Shown: positions 41,496 to 50,784 of the stretch, piece after piece
How the letters are laid out: each line of letters opens with the position of its first letter
Position numbering within the stretch: the first letter of the stretch is position 1
Origin: Bordetella genomosp. 8
Lineage (GTDB): Bacteria; Pseudomonadota; Gammaproteobacteria; Burkholderiales; Burkholderiaceae_B
Assembly: GCF_002119685.1 (NCBI RefSeq)
Contig: NZ_CP021108.1
Span: 930,001-994,000 of the forward strand
DNA length: 64,000 nt
Direction of reading: 5' to 3'
Notes under the pieces: model-generated
What the model was told of the DNA's origin: nothing
What the model saw: only the letters and a program-made list of their open reading frames with translations
The model's database searches: none
Translations under genes and position numbers: made by a program

Positions 41496-43684
41496 GCCTG
41501 GGTCGAGATCAGTACGGCGTCCAGGGCCAGCGCGCCCTGGCCCTGGGGCAGTACGACGAAAGGATTCAGTTCCACGGATTCCAGCGTGTCGCCCGCCGCC
41601 AGCGCGAATCGAGACAGACGCACGATGGCCTGCGCCAGCGCCTCGACGTCGGCGTGCGGCGCGCCGCGAAAGCCGCGCAGCAGGCGCGCGGTCTTCAACT
41701 CGTCGATCATGTCGCGGGCTTCTTCGAGGTCGACAGGGGCGAGGCGGAACGTCACGTCGCCCAGGAGCTCGACGTTCACGCCGCCGGAACCCAGCATGAC
41801 GACGACACCCAGCGCCGGGTCGCGCCGGGCGCCGAGGATGCATTCGACGCCGCCGCGCACCATGGGCGCCACCAGCACGCCGTCCACGCGCGCGTTCGGC
41901 GCGGCAGCGCGCGTTGCGGCCATGATGCGGTCATACGCCGCGCCGGCTTCCTTCTCCTGGCGGATGTTCAGCACGACGCCGCCGATATCGCTCTTGTGCG
42001 TGATGTCGGCGGAGAGCACCTTCATGACGACGGGGTAGCCCAGCGCGTTGGCGCCCGCGATCGCGTCCTCGCGGCTGTGAGCGCGGTGGAAGGGTACGGC
42101 GGGCAGTCCGCGAGCCGTCAGCAGTTCCAGCGCGTCGGCTTCGCTGTACGGGGTGGGGCGCAGGGCCGCCGGAGGCGCATCGGCCTGGGCCGCGATCGCC
42201 GGCGAGTCGGCCGGCTGCGCCATGGCGTCCGCCGCCGCGGCCTGCGCATCGCGCGCGGCCGCCATCGCCGCCCCTGGAGCGCCGGCGCGGATGACGGCCG
42301 TTTCTCGGTCGCGCAGGAAAAAGCGCATGGCCGCCATGACGCGTATCGCGCGCGCCGGGTCGGTGAACGACAGGCAGCCGGCTTCTTCCAACGCGCGCTG
42401 CTGCGCCGCATCCGCCAAGGTGCTGAAGGCCACCAGCCGGTCCGGAAAATCGCGTCGCAGGTCGCGCGCCAATTGCTGTTGCAAGGCGCGCATGGCGGGC
42501 GTGGCGCCGAACGCCGCCAGGAATATCAGCAGGCTGCCATGGCCCGCCTCGCCGAGCATGGCGCGCGCGGTCGCTTCCAGCAGGTCCGGCTCTGCCGTCA
42601 CCTGTCCCGTGATGTCGACGGGATTGTGCGTGGCCGCCAGCGGCACGCGCGCCCGGATCATGGCCTGCGCCGCCGCCGGCAGCTCCCGCACGTCCAGCCC
42701 CGCGTCGGCGGCTTCATCGGCCATCATGACGCCGACACCGCCCGAGACGGTCAGCAGTCCCACCTGCGTATTGGGCGGCAGGCCGGCCACCGCGAGGCCA
42801 TGGGCCACGTCGAAGAATTCCTCGATGGTGCGCGCCCGATAGGCGCCATGCTGGCGGAACAGCACGTCGAAGACGGCATCGTCGCCCGCCAGCGCCGCGG
42901 TATGGGAGGCGGCCGTCAGGGCGCCCAGCGCGGTGCGGCCGACCTTGACCACGACCACCGGCTTGCCCGCCGCGCGGGCCAGGTCCAGCGCCTCGCGCAG
43001 CTTGCGGCCGTCGCGGCAGCCTTCCAGATAGGCCATGATCACGCGCGTGGCGGGATCGCGCGCCATCCAGGCGATGCAGTCGGCCACGCCGATATCCGAT
43101 TCGTTGCCCGTGGTGACCCAGGCCGACAAACCCAGCCCGCGCTCGCGCGCCATCGCGTAGGCATAGGCGCCGAAGGCGCCGCTCTGGCTGACGATGCCGA
43201 CATGGCCGGGCGTGTTCGAACCCGTGCCGACCACCGGCGAAAACGTGGCGTACACCGCGCGGGCGACGTTCATGAAACCCAGGCAGTTGGGCCCCAGCAC
43301 GCGGATGCCCGCCGCATTGGCCCTGGCCGCGAATTCTGCCTGCGCCTGTTCGCCCTGCTTGCCCATCTCCGCGAAGCCGGCGGAGAACATGACGATGTTC
43401 TTCACCCCGGCCGCGATGGCCTCGTCCAGGGCGGCGCTGACACTGGAAGCCGGGATGGCGAAGATCGCCAGGTCGATGGGCGCCTGCACGGCGCCGAGCG
43501 ATGCATACGCGCGCCGTCCTTCGATTTCATCGGCGCGGGCGTTGATGGGATAGATATGCCCTTCGTAGCCGTATTCGACCAGGTAGCGGACAGGCACCGC
43601 CCCGATCTTGCTGCGGTTCGACGAAGCGCCGACGATGGCGATGGAGCGTGGCGACAGGAAAGAGTCTAGGTCTGGCAGGGTCAT
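41492..43684 (-). CDS. ADP-forming acyl-CoA synthetase (acetate-CoA ligase family)
   Basis: A 730-residue single-chain ADP-forming (NDP-forming) acyl-CoA synthetase. The CoA-binding domain is at the start (SPRSIAIVGASSNRSKIGAV), the ligase-CoA domains follow with the phospho-histidine in TAASHTAALAGDD (H261), and the C-terminal ATP-grasp domain shows GYPVVMKVLSADITHKSDIG and GGVECILGARRDPALGVVVM. An Ala/Pro-rich linker (about 475-510) joins the halves. No GNAT domain is fused, unlike Pat. It would activate an organic acid for the thiolase and SDR downstream. A LysR gene lies upstream on the same strand. Confidence 0.9.
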   Translation of the reverse strand: MTLPDLDSFLSPRSIAIVGASSNRSKIGAVPVRYLVEYGYEGHIYPINARADEIEGRRAYASLGAVQAPIDLAIFAIPASSVSAALDEAIAAGVKNIVMFSAGFAEMGKQGEQAQAEFAARANAAGIRVLGPNCLGFMNVARAVYATFSPVVGTGSNTPGHVGIVSQSGAFGAYAYAMARERGLGLSAWVTTGNESDIGVADCIAWMARDPATRVIMAYLEGCRDGRKLREALDLARAAGKPVVVVKVGRTALGALTAASHTAALAGDDAVFDVLFRQHGAYRARTIEEFFDVAHGLAVAGLPPNTQVGLLTVSGGVGVMMADEAADAGLDVRELPAAAQAMIRARVPLAATHNPVDITGQVTAEPDLLEATARAMLGEAGHGSLLIFLAAFGATPAMRALQQQLARDLRRDFPDRLVAFSTLADAAQQRALEEAGCLSFTDPARAIRVMAAMRFFLRDRETAVIRAGAPGAAMAAARDAQAAAADAMAQPADSPAIAAQADAPPAALRPTPYSEADALELLTARGLPAVPFHRAHSREDAIAGANALGYPVVMKVLSADITHKSDIGGVVLNIRQEKEAGAAYDRIMAATRAAAPNARVDGVLVAPMVRGGVECILGARRDPALGVVVMLGSGGVNVELLGDVTFRLAPVDLEEARDMIDELKTARLLRGFRGAPHADVEALAQAIVRLSRFALAAGDTLESVELNPFVVLPQGQGALALDAVLISTQA

Positions 43685-43828
43685 GGGATCTGTGGACGAA
43701 TGCCGGGCAGGGTGCGCGCGCTATGGATGTCATGGTTATGCGCGCCGGGTGTCTCCGGAGATCGGCCAAGATACCGCCAGTGGTCTTATCAGACAAACTG
43801 TGTTTTCTGAATTTTCTATAAGCTCTGG

Positions 43829-44728
43829 TTATTTATTGCCGGCCTTGCCATCGCGCAGCGTGTAGTCCAGGAAGCGCTCGACCGCCGGCGATATGGACGT
43901 CCGCGGCCGCACGAAGATCGCGATGCGCCAGCTCACCACCGGCTGCAGCACCGGCAGGAACACGAGGCCGAATCCTTCGACCAGGGCCCGTGCCATGGCG
44001 GGGCATATCACGTAGCCTGGCCGCACCCGCAGCAGCGACAGGGCCGTGTTGACCCGATGCACGGACACGATGTCGCGCGGATGGTTGCGGGGCGGGATAT
44101 GGGCCAGGACGTTGACGGCCAGGTTGGGCATGTAGTTGATCAGGGGGCGATCACGCAGGTCCTTCCAGCTTATCGATTCGGCGTCGGCCAGCGGATCGTC
44201 CGGGCGCAATGCGGCCCACAAGGGGTCGGCCCGCACCACGTGCGCTTCGATGGCGTCGTCGGTCAGCACGCCGGCCGGCCCGAAACCGATGTCCGCGCTG
44301 CCGTTGTGCAGGTTGGCCAGGACCTGTTCGATGGGCACGTCGTCGAAGCGCACCTCGACGCCCGGGTAGGCTTTGCCGTAGCCGGATATCAGCTCCGGCA
44401 GCAAGGTGCAGGACAGCGGCTCCGGCGCGGCCACGCGCACCAGCCCGCGACGCAGTTCCTTCAGGTTGCTGACGCCTTCCAGCGCCTCGTCCAGGTCCGC
44501 GAGCACGCGCCGCACCATCGGTTCGAATGCGCTGCCCACCGCGGATGCGCTGACGCTGCGCGTATTGCGGTCCAGCAGGCGCACGCCCAGCCGGCTTTCC
44601 AGTTCCTTGACCAACCCGCTCAGCGCTGCCTGCGACAGATGCATGGTGTCGGCCGCCTCGGAAAAACTGCCGGATTCCAGAACGGCGAGAAAGGCGCGCA
44701 ATTGCCTGAGCGTGACCTCGGCTGCCAT
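43829..44728 (-). CDS. LysR-type transcriptional regulator
   Basis: A 299-residue LysR regulator. HTH: AVLESGSFSEAADTMHLSQA, ALSGLVKELESRLGVRLLDR. The start is ATG 44726-44728 (MAAEVTLRQLRAFLAVL); 29 upstream in-frame codons are not conserved in type. It diverges from a Bug gene across 236 bases and precedes the acyl-CoA ligase operon on its own strand (144-base gap), so it may control both. The AT-rich part at about 44817-44860 is the best place for its operator. Confidence 0.9.
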   Translation of the reverse strand: MAAEVTLRQLRAFLAVLESGSFSEAADTMHLSQAALSGLVKELESRLGVRLLDRNTRSVSASAVGSAFEPMVRRVLADLDEALEGVSNLKELRRGLVRVAAPEPLSCTLLPELISGYGKAYPGVEVRFDDVPIEQVLANLHNGSADIGFGPAGVLTDDAIEAHVVRADPLWAALRPDDPLADAESISWKDLRDRPLINYMPNLAVNVLAHIPPRNHPRDIVSVHRVNTALSLLRVRPGYVICPAMARALVEGFGLVFLPVLQPVVSWRIAIFVRPRTSISPAVERFLDYTLRDGKAGNK

Positions 44729-44964
44729 GGTGTGTCCTTTGCGAAAGTCGGGTGCGTCCTGCCGCCCACGGTCGATGCGGGCGGGCCGCCACCGGCGCGG
44801 CAGGCGCCGGGGCATTTATAACTTTAACCTTTAAGTCATCAAAAAAATGAGATTTGTCCCGATAGGTTTGCCGCCTCTATCATCGCGTCTCCAAGCTCGC
44901 GTCCCGTCGCCATGCTCAAACGGCGCGGGTCGGCAGTTCCTATTCCAATAATCAGGAGACCACC

Positions 44965-45945
44965 ATGAAGATCACCCGACGAGCCCTGCTGGGCGCGGCG
45001 GCCGCCGGCCTGTACGGCGGGCTCGCCCCGCGTGTGTTCGCCCAGGGCGATTGGCCCGCCCGTCCCGTCCGCGTCATTTCGCCGTACGGGGTCGGCGGCC
45101 CCAACGACCTGTCGGCGCGCCTGTTCGCCGAATACCTGGGCCGGCGCCTGAACCAGTCCTTCATCGTGGAGAACAAGGCCGGGGCCGGCACCCGGCTGGG
45201 CAACGAATACGTCGCCCATGCGCCGGCCGACGGCTACACGCTGCTGTATGGGGCGGCGCCTTACTCCACGCTGGAAGCCTTGTACGGCAAGCTGGGGTAC
45301 GACCCGCGCAAGGACCTGCAGGCGGTGGCGATGGCCGCCACCGTGCCGCTGTTCCTGGTGGTCAATGCCCAGTCGCCCGCCAAGACGGCGCAGGAGCTGA
45401 TCGCCTACGGCAAGTCGCTGCCGAACGGGCTGACCTTCGGCACGCCCGGCACGGGATCGTTGCCGCATCTGGCGGCCGAGCTGTTCCTGCGCGACGCCAA
45501 CGTCAAGGGCCTGAGCGTCCAGTACCGTGGCGATGTGCCCGCCTATACCGATCTGCTGGCCGGCCGGCTGGACGCCACGCTGACGGCGATCACCGCCGCG
45601 CTGCCGCATATCCAGGCCGGCAAGCTGCGTGTGCTCGGCGTGGCGTCGGCGCAGCGCAGCAAGATCTATCCGGACGCGCCGACCCTGCGCGAACAGGGAC
45701 TGCCCAATGTCGTGGCTTCCGGCTGGTACGGTTTCATGGCACCCGCCGGTACGCCTGCCGCCATCGTCAGCCGCCTGGACAACGAGATCAACGGCGCGCT
45801 GAAGGACCCCGACATCCAGCGCAAGCTGCTGGCGCAAGGCATGGAGCCCTATCCCGGCAACGCCGCCGACTTCGCCGCTTTCATCGACGCGGAAATGAAG
45901 AAGTGGAGCGAAGTGATCTGGAAGGCCGGCATCAAGGGCGAGTAA
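44965..45945 (+). CDS. Bug/TctC-family periplasmic binding protein
   Basis: A 326-residue tripartite tricarboxylate-type binding protein. Signal peptide MKITRRALLGAAAAGLYGGL carries a twin-arginine pair (TRR) and ends near VFAQG. The typical blocks follow: RPVRVISPYGVGGPNDLSAR, FIVENKAGAGTRLGNEYVAH, ADGYTLLYGAAPYSTLEALY. Bug proteins bind carboxylates and some amides. No TctA/TctB membrane genes are in the window, so it is an orphan and may serve as a sensor or use a distant carrier. It is divergent from the LysR and ligase operon, hinting that it captures the same substrate. Confidence 0.93.
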   Translation: MKITRRALLGAAAAGLYGGLAPRVFAQGDWPARPVRVISPYGVGGPNDLSARLFAEYLGRRLNQSFIVENKAGAGTRLGNEYVAHAPADGYTLLYGAAPYSTLEALYGKLGYDPRKDLQAVAMAATVPLFLVVNAQSPAKTAQELIAYGKSLPNGLTFGTPGTGSLPHLAAELFLRDANVKGLSVQYRGDVPAYTDLLAGRLDATLTAITAALPHIQAGKLRVLGVASAQRSKIYPDAPTLREQGLPNVVASGWYGFMAPAGTPAAIVSRLDNEINGALKDPDIQRKLLAQGMEPYPGNAADFAAFIDAEMKKWSEVIWKAGIKGE

Positions 45946-45956
45946 GGCAGCGTCGC

Positions 45957-46670
45957 CTACCAATGCCCCGCGTGCTGGCCGCCATCGACATTGATGGTCT
46001 CGCCAGTCACGAAGCCGGCCCGTTCCAGATACAGGATCGCTTCGACTATATCCGCGATGTCGCCCATATGGCCGACCGGGTGCAGGCCATCCAGGAATTC
46101 ATGCGTTTCCGGCGCATGCATGGGTGTCTTGATGATCCCGGGCGCCACGGCATTGACCCGTATGCCCTTGCGCGCATACTCGATGGCCAGGCCGCGCGTC
46201 ACCGCCGCCAGTCCACCCTTGGTCAGCGAAGCCAAACCCGCGGGTACATTGGACAGGGGCTGTTCGACCAGCGTCGTGGTGATCTGGACGATATGCCCGT
46301 GTTCCTGCTTCGCCATCTGCCGCAGCGCGAACTGCGTAATGTGGAAAAAGCCACCCAGGTTCACATTGACGACGTTCGTATAGTCTTCTTCCGTATACTC
46401 GGTGAAGGGCTTGCTGACGAAAATCCCGGCATTGTTGATCAACGTATCGATGCGTCCGAATCGCTCCAGCGCGGTGGCGACGACCTTGTTCGCGACGGCT
46501 CGATCGGCGATGTCGCCGGGAACGGCGATCACATCCGTATCCTCGCCCGCCTCGATACTGCGGGAATTCGCGACGACGGCATAACCCTGCTTGCGGTACG
46601 CCCGCACGATGCCGGCGCCTATGCCTTGGGATGCGCCGGTCACGATGGCGACTTTGGTTTGCGTATTCAT
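45957..46670 (-). CDS. SDR-family protein lacking the catalytic tyrosine
   Basis: A 237-residue short-chain dehydrogenase fold. The NAD site is present (VTGASQGIGAGIVRAYRKQG, INNAGIFVSKP). The active-site segment reads SNVPAGLASLTKGGL: the Lys is there, but the residue four before it is Ala instead of Tyr, and the canonical Ser is replaced by a Thr run (TTT). The product is either a specialised subgroup with a different acid or a non-reducing relative. Start ATG 46668-46670 (MNTQTKVA). It follows the MBL gene by 26 bases on the same strand, with a divergent LysR upstream of that. Confidence 0.82.
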   Translation of the reverse strand: MNTQTKVAIVTGASQGIGAGIVRAYRKQGYAVVANSRSIEAGEDTDVIAVPGDIADRAVANKVVATALERFGRIDTLINNAGIFVSKPFTEYTEEDYTNVVNVNLGGFFHITQFALRQMAKQEHGHIVQITTTLVEQPLSNVPAGLASLTKGGLAAVTRGLAIEYARKGIRVNAVAPGIIKTPMHAPETHEFLDGLHPVGHMGDIADIVEAILYLERAGFVTGETINVDGGQHAGHW

Positions 46671-46696
46671 GATGTTCCTCGTCAAGGCCGGGCCCA

Positions 46697-47479
46697 TCAG
46701 GCCGGGATGGGAAAGCGTACCGGCGTGCCCTTGTCGAAGGGCGTGAGGCGGCCGGCAAGATTCAGCTTCTGGAAAACGTCGGCCAGTTGTTCCTGGCTTT
46801 CGCGGAAATGCATCCAGCCTTCGGAATGCGCGGATACCAGCGCCGCATTGGGAAAGGCATGGGCGGCCTCGATGGCGCCCTCGCTGCCCATCGTCATGTG
46901 GAAGCGGCCGCGCGGTTCGGCGGCGCCGGTGAACAGAACCACGACCTTGGGATCGAAGCGGCGCGCCACCTCGGCGGTGCCTTCGTACCAGACGGTGTCG
47001 CCCGTCACGTACAGCAGATCGCCAGGCTGTTGGCGGCCCAGCGCGAAGCCCACGACGTCGCCCGAGATCGGTTCGATCCCGATGGGGCCATGCCGGGCCG
47101 GCGTGGCGGTCACCAGCAGCGTTTCGCCGCCGGCGCCGTGCAAGGTGCAGGTCTCGTAAGGCGCCAGGCCGATCGCGTTGCCGCCCAGCCGTTGCGCGCC
47201 CGCCTGCGTGGTGAAGGTCTTGCCCACGCTGCCCAGCATCGCGCGCCCAGAGATATCCAGGTTGTCGATATGCTGGTCGTGGCTAAGCAGCACGGCGTCC
47301 AGGCGACCGACTTCATCCCTGGTCAACGCGGGACCGGACGTTTTCTCGAACGAGATGGAGGGCAACTGGTAATGGCCCGGGGCATCGAAGGTGGGATCGG
47401 TCAGCAGGCGTATGGACCCGTACTCGATCAGGACCGTCGGTCCGCCTACCAGGGTCAGGCTCAGCGTCGTTTCGCGCAT
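46697..47479 (-). CDS. MBL-fold metallo-hydrolase (COG2220/UlaG-like)
   Basis: A 260-residue metallo-beta-lactamase-fold hydrolase without signal peptide. The strand opening is TVLIEYGSIRLLTDPTFDAP. The metal motif is LLSHDQHIDNLD, a subfamily variant of HxHxDH in which the last His is Asn and a residue is inserted. Later ligands may come from ATPARHGP and TGDTVWYEG. Substrate unknown; the fold serves lactonases, phosphodiesterases and others. It heads a leftward pair with the SDR and is divergent from a LysR gene whose start is 79 bases away. Confidence 0.85.
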   Translation of the reverse strand: MRETTLSLTLVGGPTVLIEYGSIRLLTDPTFDAPGHYQLPSISFEKTSGPALTRDEVGRLDAVLLSHDQHIDNLDISGRAMLGSVGKTFTTQAGAQRLGGNAIGLAPYETCTLHGAGGETLLVTATPARHGPIGIEPISGDVVGFALGRQQPGDLLYVTGDTVWYEGTAEVARRFDPKVVVLFTGAAEPRGRFHMTMGSEGAIEAAHAFPNAALVSAHSEGWMHFRESQEQLADVFQKLNLAGRLTPFDKGTPVRFPIPA

Positions 47480-47530
47480 GTCGTTCTCCGTGTTGATTTA
47501 GCGATGGACGTAGCCTAAGCTCCAGTCCGT

Positions 47531-47540
47531 TTCCGCGGAA
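47531..47540. promoter_or_regulatory. Short palindrome between MBL and LysR genes
   Basis: TTCCGCGGAA is a perfect 10-base palindrome in the 78-base gap between two divergent starts, 17 bases before the LysR ATG at 47558. It is short enough to arise by chance, but the position suits a shared operator. Confidence 0.3.
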
Positions 47541-47557
47541 TTCGCTATTCCCGCTCA

Positions 47558-48445
47558 ATGGCTGAGAAAAAACGCACAGAGGTCGATTGGCAGGACATAC
47601 GCGTCTTCCTGGCGCTGGGCCGTCATGGCAGCCTGTCGGGCGCCGCGCGCGCGCTGTCGGTCAACCACGCGACCATCGCGCGCCGCATCCAGTCGCTGGA
47701 AGCGACGCTGGGCGAAAAGCTGGTCGAGCGTCGCCCGGAAGGCTACATACTGACGCCGGCCGGCACGCGCACGCTGGCGGCGGCCGGCGACATGGAAGCC
47801 GCCGTCCATACCTTGGGCCGCGGCGGTGAAGACGACGCGATCAAGGGCCTGGTCCGCGTCAACGCGCCGCCGGCCTTGTCGCTGGGATTCCTGGCCGAGC
47901 GCCTCGCGACGCTCCCGGTATCGCATCCCGGCCTGGATATCGACCTGGCGACGGACCTGCGTCCGGTCAGCCTGGAACGCCGTGAAGCCGACATCGCCAT
48001 CCGCCTCGGACGGCCGACGGATGGCGGCTTCATCGCCCGGCGACTGGGCAGCATGGCCTACGGCTGGTACGGCGCGCCGGCGATCTGCGAGCGTGTCGAA
48101 GCGGGCGGGGACCCGGTCTTTGTCGGTTTCGACGAAGTCAACACCGATATCCCGGAAGCCGTATGGCTGGCGCGCACGTACCCTGGCGCGCGCATCGCAT
48201 TCAAGGCCAACAACCATGTTGCCCAGGCAGCCGCCGCGCGCGCGGGCGCGGGACTGGCCTTGCTGCCGCACTACATCGGTCGCGGCGAGCCCGCGCTGCG
48301 GCAATGCCGGCTGGAGCCGGTACCCGAGCCGCGGGAGATCTATGTCCTGACCCGGGGTCAGGATCGCAACAATCCGGCGATCAGGTTCGTCGTCGATCAC
48401 TTGCTGCGTGTGTTCGCCGACGAGCGGACCTTGTTCGAAAACTGA
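47558..48445 (+). CDS. LysR-type transcriptional regulator
   Basis: A 295-residue LysR regulator. HTH: LALGRHGSLSGAARALSVNH, then ATIARRIQSLEATLGEKLVE. The style (DWQDIRVFLALGRHGSL, later DADIAIRLGRP-like text) matches the CrgA-like group that regulates oxidoreductases. It is divergent from the MBL/SDR pair, the probable target. Gap to the next gene (the Fiu-like receptor) is about 120 bases with its own control site. Confidence 0.9.
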   Translation: MAEKKRTEVDWQDIRVFLALGRHGSLSGAARALSVNHATIARRIQSLEATLGEKLVERRPEGYILTPAGTRTLAAAGDMEAAVHTLGRGGEDDAIKGLVRVNAPPALSLGFLAERLATLPVSHPGLDIDLATDLRPVSLERREADIAIRLGRPTDGGFIARRLGSMAYGWYGAPAICERVEAGGDPVFVGFDEVNTDIPEAVWLARTYPGARIAFKANNHVAQAAAARAGAGLALLPHYIGRGEPALRQCRLEPVPEPREIYVLTRGQDRNNPAIRFVVDHLLRVFADERTLFEN

Positions 48446-48506
48446 GCCTTTCGTTCAGCCTCCAGACAGCGCAATCAAAGCACGTCGACAGATTTGAAAA
48501 AGCTTT

Positions 48507-48533
48507 TGCTAACGATAACGGGAATAGTTAGCA
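48507..48533 (+). promoter_or_regulatory. Putative Fur box upstream of the Fiu-like receptor
   Basis: TGCTAAC and GTTAGCA are perfect 7-bp arms around GATAACGGGAATA; the centre AACGATAACGGGAATAGTT has the A/T-rich pattern of Fur sites. It ends 32 bases before the receptor ATG (48565). Fiu and PiuC genes are Fur-regulated in other bacteria, which supports the reading. Confidence 0.6.
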
Positions 48534-48564
48534 TTCGCGAAATTTTTTGGAATCTGCCGCCTTC

Positions 48565-50775
48565 ATGAAACAGCTCACCCCGATCGCCGCCGCAGTCCTG
48601 GCCCTGTTCGCCGCGCCTGTCGCGGCCATCGCGCAGCAAGCCGCGGCGCCCGGGACGCCGGCGCCCGCCACCCCCGCGGCGTCCACCGCGACGCTGGACA
48701 CCGTCCATGTGAACGGCGACGCCCCATCCGACGACTTCAACACCCAGCAATCCGCGCTGCCGCGCCTGGGCGTCGATCTGCATGACGTGCCGCAATCCGT
48801 CACGGTGGTGAACAAGGCGCTGATGCAGTCGCAGGGCGCGACCTCATTGCAGGACGCGCTGCGCAACGTCGCCGGCATCACGCTGGGCGCGGCCGAAGGC
48901 GGCACGATAGGCAACAACATCTACCTGAACGGCTTCTCGGCGCGTACCGACATCTACCTGGACGGCTTTCGTGATCGCGCGCAGTACTACCGCGACACCT
49001 TCGACCTCGATGAAGTGGAAGTGCTGATGGGACCGTCGTCCATGCTGTTCGGCCGGGGCTCCACCGGCGGCGTGATCAACCAGGTCAGCAAGAAGCCCAA
49101 GCTGGCGGACTTCACCGACGTGACCGGATCCGTCACGACCAACGGCCTGGTGCGTTCCACCGTCGATACCAACATGCAGTTGTCGGATACGTCGGCCTTC
49201 CGCTTCAATGGCATGGCGCAGAACGGCGACGCCACGACACGCGACCAGTCGCATGTGAAGGATTTCGGCGCGGCGCCCTCGTTCAAGTTCGGCATCGGCA
49301 CGCCGACCGAAGTCACCTTGTCCGCATTGCTGCAGCACAACGACGACATGCCCGACTACGGCGTGCAGTCCGTCAACGGCCATCCGGCGGGTGTGAGCCG
49401 CGACACGGCCTACGGTTTCCACGATGACCGCACCATGCAGGACATCGCGATGCTGAATGCATCGGTGCAGCACAAGTTCACGCCGGACACCGTGCTGCGC
49501 AATCAGACGCAGTACAACAACGTGCGCACCGATGCCCGGGAAACCGCGCCGCAGGCCGTGGGTACGCTAGGCCCCAAGGGCTTCCAGCAGCTGCCCGCCG
49601 GCAACGTCACCAACCTGCCGCTGGACGATTTGTGGATCCTGCAGCAAAGCCATGACCGCGTCATCCATGACGAGTCCATCTTCAATCAGACAGAACTGAG
49701 CACCAAGTTCGATACCGGTTCGATCAAGCACACCCTGCTGACCGGCGTGGAACTGGGCCATGACCACTACAGCAACCAGGCCTATTCGCGCACCGGCACC
49801 TGCGACGGATTTACCTTGAACAGCGGTTTCGTGGGCTGCACACCGATGGTGGACCCGCAGCACACGTCCGCGGACCTACCGGAAGTGCCCGGCAACTTCG
49901 CCACGGGCTCTGCCAATACGGTGGGCATCTACGCCAACGACACGGTCGAATTGACCAAGCAGTTCAAGCTGGTGGGCGGCCTGCGCTGGGACCGTTATGA
50001 AGCCACCGTCACCAATTCCGTGCCGCGCAGCACGACGCCCGCCAATGCCGACCAGACGGTGCACTACACCAGCGTGCGGGGCGGCGCGATCTGGCAGCCC
50101 AGCGATTGGCAGTCGTACTACATCTCATACGGCACGTCCTTCAATCCGTCGCTGGAGCAGCTGACCGCGACGGTCGGCCAGGACACCCTGGAGCCGGAAA
50201 AGAACCGCTCCTACGAGGCGGGCGGCAAATGGGATCTGTTCGACGGCAACCTGTCGCTGAACTCGGCGGTCTTCCAGATCAAGAAGGAAAACGCGCGCAC
50301 CCAGATCAGCCCTGGCGTGTACGAGCTGGACGGCACGGTGCGCGTGAACGGCGTACGGGCGGGGGCATCGGGACATCTGACCAGGCAGTGGCAGTTGTAT
50401 GCCGCCTACACGTATCTGGATGCCGAGATCACGTCGGCCAAGGACGGCACGCAAGGCAACACGCCGGCCAACACGCCCAAGAATACGTTCAACTTCTGGA
50501 GCACGTACCAGTTCCTGCAGAACTGGGAGGTGGGCGGCGGCGCGGTGTATACGTCCTCGCGCTACGCGGCCAATACCGACGCGGTGCAGGTCGGCGGCTA
50601 TACCCGTTGGGACGGCACGCTGGCCTGGCACCAGCCCAAGTACGATGTGCGGCTGAACCTGTTCAATATCTTCGACAAAAAATACTACGATGCGCTGATC
50701 CCGTCCGATGGCGGCCGCGCAGTGCCGGGTACCGGGCGCACCGCCATGTTGACGGTGAGTTATCACATTCAATAG
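48565..50775 (+). CDS. fiu: TonB-dependent catecholate siderophore receptor, Fiu-like
   Basis: A 736-residue outer-membrane receptor. Signal peptide MKQLTPIAAAVLALFAAPVA ends near AIAQQ; an Ala/Pro linker leads to the TonB-box region (TLDTVHVNGDAP). The plug has LHDVPQSVTVVNKALMQSQG and MLFGRGSTGGVINQVSKKPK. The barrel ends in TVSYHIQ. It has no STN domain, so it does not signal. Fiu imports catechol-iron monomers and linear catechol siderophores and admits catechol-type antibiotics. A PiuC dioxygenase gene follows after 9 bases, the standard Fiu/PiuA partner. The start is ATG 48565, giving a clean signal peptide. Confidence 0.9.
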   Translation: MKQLTPIAAAVLALFAAPVAAIAQQAAAPGTPAPATPAASTATLDTVHVNGDAPSDDFNTQQSALPRLGVDLHDVPQSVTVVNKALMQSQGATSLQDALRNVAGITLGAAEGGTIGNNIYLNGFSARTDIYLDGFRDRAQYYRDTFDLDEVEVLMGPSSMLFGRGSTGGVINQVSKKPKLADFTDVTGSVTTNGLVRSTVDTNMQLSDTSAFRFNGMAQNGDATTRDQSHVKDFGAAPSFKFGIGTPTEVTLSALLQHNDDMPDYGVQSVNGHPAGVSRDTAYGFHDDRTMQDIAMLNASVQHKFTPDTVLRNQTQYNNVRTDARETAPQAVGTLGPKGFQQLPAGNVTNLPLDDLWILQQSHDRVIHDESIFNQTELSTKFDTGSIKHTLLTGVELGHDHYSNQAYSRTGTCDGFTLNSGFVGCTPMVDPQHTSADLPEVPGNFATGSANTVGIYANDTVELTKQFKLVGGLRWDRYEATVTNSVPRSTTPANADQTVHYTSVRGGAIWQPSDWQSYYISYGTSFNPSLEQLTATVGQDTLEPEKNRSYEAGGKWDLFDGNLSLNSAVFQIKKENARTQISPGVYELDGTVRVNGVRAGASGHLTRQWQLYAAYTYLDAEITSAKDGTQGNTPANTPKNTFNFWSTYQFLQNWEVGGGAVYTSSRYAANTDAVQVGGYTRWDGTLAWHQPKYDVRLNLFNIFDKKYYDALIPSDGGRAVPGTGRTAMLTVSYHIQ

Positions 50776-50784
50776 GCGACCCTC

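Noticed and set aside
41654..43669. A 671-codon rightward open frame over the acyl-CoA ligase
   Set aside because: Arg/His/Gly-rich antisense shadow; the ligase on the other strand shows all catalytic motifs.
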